A stretch of DNA of 11,509 nucleotides from Entamoeba invadens IP1 (taxonomy: Eukaryota > Evosea > Mastigamoebida > Endamoebidae), in the NCBI RefSeq assembly GCF_000330505.1, contig NW_004440228.1:2342-13850 (forward strand), given 5' to 3'. Positions 7,899 to 11,509 of the stretch are shown piece by piece (position 1 is the first letter of the stretch; every line of letters starts with the position of its first letter). The translations under genes were made by a program, and so were the position numbers. The notes beneath the pieces were generated by a model. That model ran no database searches, was not told the origin of the DNA, and worked only from the letters and a program-made list of their open reading frames with translations.

Positions 7899-10127
7899 TT
7901 AAAAATAATATTTAATTAATTATTTTGGTAAAAAGGTAACTTTATAATTAAAATTGTTTATTATTTAAATGGTAGCATTTTAACAAAAACTATGTTATTT
8001 TAAACAATAAATGTAGAAACAACTTGGTTACACAATAAAAACAAAGAAGTTTGTTTGTTTGCATTTTAAATGTTACAATAATGACATTACACGTATTATT
8101 TTAAATAAAACATAATAAAAAAATTTCAAACAATGAATAATTCATAATAAAATTTTATAATTATTTAGATAAATCATTATTATTACATTGCTGAAATTAA
8201 AAATAATTTAAATAGACATTCATTTTTTAGTTTTAAATTTGATTGTAAATATCAATGAAATGTGAACGTTTTTATTATGTTAAGCTAGTAATTCTGATTA
8301 ATTTTCTTTAAACCCATAACAATTATATAAACAACTATTTTTTATTTAATAAATTTTAACTATTATCAATTAAATAACTTCGTGTTAATTTGATTTGTAT
8401 TATTATTATAAAATAATTTACAGAATCAGCCTGTAACAGTTATTATGTGAACATATTATGTTTTTGATTTCGTGTAAACGACAGATGTTGGGTTTAACAA
8501 AGAAATTAATCAACTTGTGATTTTAAAGAATTGTTTTTAATATAATCGATATCTTATGTTCCAAAAAATTAGCTCACACTTTAAATTAAAAAAGTGAAAA
8601 CAACAACCGTTTAAATAAATACATTGTAATAATAATTCAATGAAGGATAACTGCTTAATATCAACAATTTGACAAAAATAAGCTTATACTTGTTTAAAAT
8701 AAGTTGAAATAATCTTTTTTGTTTGTAAACACAAAACAGTTACTTACGTGTAAGTTAACATGATATTTAAATAAGATATTTATTTGGGATTATAATAAGT
8801 AATTTAAATTCTATTATGAATTAAAATTCATTGATTTGTATTTATTTATAAACATTATTGACTATGTGAAGTCATTGAAATATATTACTTTAAATAATCA
8901 ATTGACAATCATTTTATATTTGTATTGTTTTAAATATACAAAATGTAAAATTTTTTCAAATAAAAAAGTGCATCTTCTACTTTATTGTGCAAAAATTCCA
9001 AATATTTATATTTTATTAAAAAGTGTTGAGTTAGATCTCAATAACAATATAAATATTTAAATTACATATTATATTTTTGTTTAACCTCTTATATATTGAA
9101 AATAATTGTATATAAATAAATGTTTATTCTATTTCTATATAATTGTTGAACTTTTACAGGTGAATTTTTTTGGCTCTTGATTATATTATTTTAAACCGTT
9201 TAAACAACAAAGATGTCAATATACAAACGCAATTTTAAACGTATTAATTTAAAAACAGATGTATTACAATAAATATAATTCTCTATTTGTTTTTCTGTTA
9301 AATAGAAGAAGTTTATTATAAACAAATTCTTGATCATTGAATATAATTTGTGAAATTTTATAACAATTTGTTTTAATTATAATAATCACAAAACGGACAT
9401 AATTTAATTGTTTAATTACACCAATATCAACATTGTTATTGAAAACTTTTGTTGATACGGGTTGGATAAAAAACACTCCTGTATTAATACAACTTTATTC
9501 TGTTTTAATAGTTATTAATATTAAAACAAAGGAAGTTTAATACTTATTACCTTTTCGAACAAAAAAGTATCAAATGGGTATATTCAGCATTCATAGTTAA
9601 CAGTACAGTACATTTAATAAATTAATATATTTGAAATCAAGAAAATCAAGTCGAAGTAATTAAAAAATGATTATGTTTTTTGTCCATCTGTAAATATATA
9701 CAAATGATGTTTATTTTATGATGATTTTTATCAAGTAAAGTTGGGTTTTTAAAGTTATCTACAATAAAAATAAAATAATGCATTTCAACTACATTGAAAA
9801 TTATTATTAAAAAATGAAAAAAACTCTATTTAAAAACAACTTGTTATAATAATATTACAGCATTTGATTAAAATGTTACTTTGTAAATTACTAAATTCTC
9901 ATTAAAATAAACAACAATAATACAACATGTTATTTTGTAATGTAAATACATGTAATAACACTGATTATAAATTAAATCAAAAAATAATTATTATTGCAAT
10001 GAACAATTTTAACACAGAATTAAAACTTACATACTTATATCCAATATAATATAAAAATTGATTTCTTTTTGAATAGTGATACAAATGGATAAAACACTTA
10101 CAAAGATATTATTATACAAATCTATCA
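7899..10127. other. AT-rich non-coding right interior of the hAT element, distal part
   Basis: About 2.2 kb of very AT-rich DNA. Short open frames at 8836-9060 (TTG start) and 9264-9476 (reverse) are low in complexity and match no family I recognise. An 11-mer TCACAAAACGG is shared in direct orientation between 9386-9396 here and 1032-1042 in the left interior. AAACGG or its complement also occurs at 8607-8612 and 9196-9201. No RNA gene or further nested element could be supported. Confidence 0.55.
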
Positions 10128-10527
10128 ATTTTAATATTAAAATAAAGTTGTTATTTTTTTAGTTTGCTTATTAATAAATTTTTAATATAATACTGGTGAT
10201 TCCGGAATCGGTTCGGGAACCGTCATGTTCCGGAATCAAAAGTTTGGGAATATTTTTTTTTATGAAGTTCGGGAACTTGTGTGTTCTGGAACTTATTGGT
10301 TCGGGAACACACCAATTTTAAGTTTGGGAATCAGGATGTTCCCGAACCGAGGTTAAAAATATTCCCGAATATTTTTTGATTCCGGAATCGGTTCGGGAAT
10401 TTGATAAAAAAAATAAAATTCCCCAAATAATTTATTATTGATTCCTGAAACTTCTGATTCGGGAATCAAAAATATTTCCCAAATGTTTCAAGAAAAGCCG
10501 ATTCCGGAATCGGTTTCGACTACACTA
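10128..10527 (-). repeat. Right terminal inverted repeat (400 bp)
   Basis: Positions 10128-10433 are the inverted copy of 657-963, differing by one base in a homopolymer. Positions 10513-10527 invert 623-637 with one mismatch. Between them, 10434-10512 (79 bp) replaces the 19-bp block 638-656 of the left arm. This extra block continues the dyad theme with TTCNNGAA at 10442, 10458, 10487 and 10502, plus a decayed copy at 10476. CCGATTCCGGAATCGG at 10498-10513 is a 16-bp perfect palindrome. The right arm therefore looks like the fuller form and the left arm like one with a loss of about 60 bp. Confidence 0.9.
10200..10509. repeat. Array of TTCNNGAA palindromic dyads in right TIR
   Basis: Mirror of the left array: the ten shared dyads run outward from 10200-10207. 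They are followed by four further perfect dyads in the block unique to this arm (10442-10449, 10458-10465, 10487-10494 and 10502-10509). Read as potential transposase-binding sites, the right end would carry more sites than the left. Confidence 0.78.
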
Positions 10528-10535
10528 ATTGTAAT
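10528..10535 (+). repeat. Target site duplication, right copy (ATTGTAAT)
   Basis: Exact repeat of 614-621, immediately following the terminal CACTA of the transposon. Confidence 0.85.
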
Positions 10536-10966
10536 GTTTCATAATTTACTATTAAAAATAAAACGAGTCTAAGAAAAAAGCTACAGTTCTCACACCTCTA
10601 GTTATTATCTAGTTCAACCATGGCATTTTTTAAAATCATAATTTTTATTAGAAAAATCTAGTCATATTTAAATTGAAACATAAAAATTGTTTTTACACAA
10701 AAAAGTTTCAAATTATATTTAGATATTAATTTTATGTTTTTCTAATAATATTAATTAAATTTAAAATATAATTGATTAAACCATTGGTAAGATGTTTGTG
10801 TGTTATCTACAAAACACAACAAAAACTGTTTAATAAGATTAACTATGTTATTACAAACAGTTATTTATAAAAAAGTGTTACAAGTTAAAAATTGTAATTT
10901 TATTATAAAAAACCAAATAAAATTATTTTGTATAATTGTTTTTTTTTCAACTGGTGATTTAAGAGA
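10536..10966. other. AT-rich flanking DNA, no gene seen
   Basis: Flank between the hAT element and the foldback element. The open frame covering 10800-11027 begins in AT-rich DNA and runs into the repeat array; it looks incidental. No RNA gene or further repeat was recognised. Confidence 0.55.
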
Positions 10967-11095
10967 AAGGACGGACATGGGGACGAAGGACGGGAATATA
11001 GGCCGAAGGACGTCCTTTGTGGTTTAAGGACGTCCTCCCGCTATAAAGGACATCCTTAATGTGTATATGGTGTCCTTTCTGTTATTTTCGTGTCC
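10967..11095 (+). repeat. 20-bp-period tandem array of AAGGACGTCCTT-like units
   Basis: CGTCC/CATCC/TGTCC words begin at 11011, 11031, 11051, 11071 and 11091, exactly 20 bp apart. GGAC words begin at 10969, 10988, 11008, 11028 and 11048. AAGGACGTCCTT (11006-11017) is a perfect palindrome; 11026-11037 and 11046-11057 are near copies. The last two units fall inside the inverted arm and reappear in the opposite arm as GGACA at 11466 and 11486, again 20 bp apart. Confidence 0.8.
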
Positions 11096-11250
11096 GCTGC
11101 AATTTTTATTCATTATCGAAACTATATAACGAAGTATATTTTTATTATAAATATGCAATCAAAAAATATAATTATTTCCAAAAATAAATTTAATCAAAGA
11201 CAAAAACTATTTAAGAAGTAATTTTGTTATATATTAATGGTTTATAAAAA
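11060..11250 (+). repeat. Left arm of foldback inverted repeat
   Basis: Pairs with 11312-11501. The outer part TGTGTATATGGTGTCCTTT is exactly matched on the opposite strand, followed by long exact blocks broken by small indels near 11150 and 11210. Confidence 0.8.
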
Positions 11251-11311
11251 TTAATCATTTTTTTCATTTTACCATTCGGTTTTCTTTGAAAAACTAATTA
11301 AATTTGCATTT

Positions 11312-11501
11312 TTAATAAAAACCATTAATTTATAACGAAATTACTTGTTGTATAACATTTGTCTTTGATTAAATTTATTTTTGGAAATAATTATATTTTT
11401 AATAATAAAATTATAATAAAAATATACTTCGTTATATAGTTTCGATAATGAATAAAAAATGCCGCGGACACGAAAATAATAAAAAGGACACCATATACAC
11501 A
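11312..11501 (-). repeat. Right arm of foldback inverted repeat
   Basis: Inverted partner of 11060-11250. GGACG at 11505-11509, the last bases visible, suggests that the periodic GGAC array continues beyond the window. Confidence 0.8.
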
Positions 11502-11509
11502 GGAGGACG

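Larger units (their letters stand above)
622..10527 (+). mobile_element. hAT-superfamily DNA transposon, about 9.9 kb, complete, with long TIRs
   Basis: The element is defined by three independent signals: an 8-bp target duplication, terminal inverted repeats of 341 and 400 bp, and a central hAT transposase. The outermost 15 bases, TAGTGTTGTCGAAAC on the left and TAGTGTAGTCGAAAC on the reverse strand at the right, match at 14 of 15 positions. They show the A2 and G5 that are conserved in hAT termini. An extra T (622) lies between the left duplication and the first TIR base. At about 9.9 kb this is long for a hAT element, since autonomous members are commonly 2.5-5 kb. The extra length is AT-rich sequence without recognisable genes on both sides of the transposase. 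A pogo-type MITE sits inside at 7716-7896. Confidence 0.88.
10967..11509. mobile_element. Foldback-type element, truncated by the window end
   Basis: Two long inverted arms, about 11060-11250 and 11312-11501, flank an AT-rich loop of about 60 bp. Outside the left arm is a 20-bp-period array rich in GGAC/GTCC. Several arm segments are identical on the opposite strand for more than 40 bases, for example the stretch starting ATTCATTATCGAAACTATAT near 11109. The right arm reaches the end of the window, so the outer boundary and any target duplication are not visible. No coding capacity is seen. Long inverted repeats with internal short tandem repeats are the known layout of Drosophila foldback (FB) elements; a relationship is not claimed. 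Confidence 0.75.

Noticed and set aside
7734..7919. 61-codon open frame beginning with ATG
   Set aside because: It lies across the MITE and its right TIR, so it is explained by the repeat and not by a gene.
8836..9060. 74-codon open frame in the right interior
   Set aside because: TTG start, biased Ile/Leu/Asn/Lys/Tyr composition and no family resemblance; chance in very AT-rich DNA.
9150..9180. Possible 3' splice site (TTTTACAG followed by GTGAA)
   Set aside because: No open exon or matching donor site follows; polypyrimidine-AG strings are frequent here.
9264..9476. 70-codon reverse-strand open frame
   Set aside because: Short, with no domain, no neighbouring exon signals and the same composition as its surroundings.
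622..10527. Maverick/Polinton or other virus-like giant element, considered because of length and long TIRs
   Set aside because: No polymerase, integrase, ATPase or capsid genes are seen. The 8-bp duplication and BED/hAT transposase identify a hAT element.
10800..11027. 75-codon open frame running into the 20-bp array
   Set aside because: Its C-terminal part is translated from the foldback repeat array; no protein family is recognisable.

Overview
The window looks like AT-rich eukaryotic (metazoan, perhaps arthropod) nuclear DNA. This is inferred from the very low GC of the non-coding parts (roughly 15-20% by eye), long homopolymer runs, the absence of bacterial gene packing, and three kinds of eukaryotic mobile element. 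The species cannot be named from the sequence. No host gene, tRNA, rRNA or CRISPR array was found.

Layout. Positions 1-613 are AT-rich flank. Positions 622-10527 are one complete, unusually long (about 9.9 kb) hAT-superfamily DNA transposon. It is bounded by an 8-bp target duplication ATTGTAAT (614-621 and 10528-10535) and by long terminal inverted repeats (623-963 and 10128-10527). The two terminal repeats differ by a single base over about 306 bp, but their outermost blocks differ (19 bp on the left, 79 bp on the right). Each repeat carries a CpG-rich array of palindromic TTCNNGAA sites.

Near the middle lies the transposase, in two overlapping reading frames. Positions 4478-6157 hold the BED zinc finger, the first two catalytic Asp motifs and most of the insertion domain. 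Positions 6154-6573 hold the catalytic Glu and the C-terminal dimerisation region. The frames join by a -1 shift exactly at the heptamer A_AAA_AAT (6136-6142). This is either a one-base loss in an A run or a possible programmed frameshift. About 3.5 kb of AT-rich DNA with no convincing gene flanks the transposase on each side. A 181-bp Tc1/mariner-pogo-type MITE with TA duplication (7716-7896) is nested in the right half.

To the right of the transposon are about 430 bp of featureless flank. The window then ends inside a foldback element (from about 10967 to beyond 11509). Its outer part is an array with an exact 20-bp period built on AAGGACGTCCTT-like palindromes, and its two arms (about 190 bp each) surround a short AT-rich loop.

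Functionally, the only gene product supported is the hAT transposase. Its presumed substrates are the terminal repeats of the same element. The MITE and the foldback element have no coding capacity here and would depend on enzymes encoded elsewhere.
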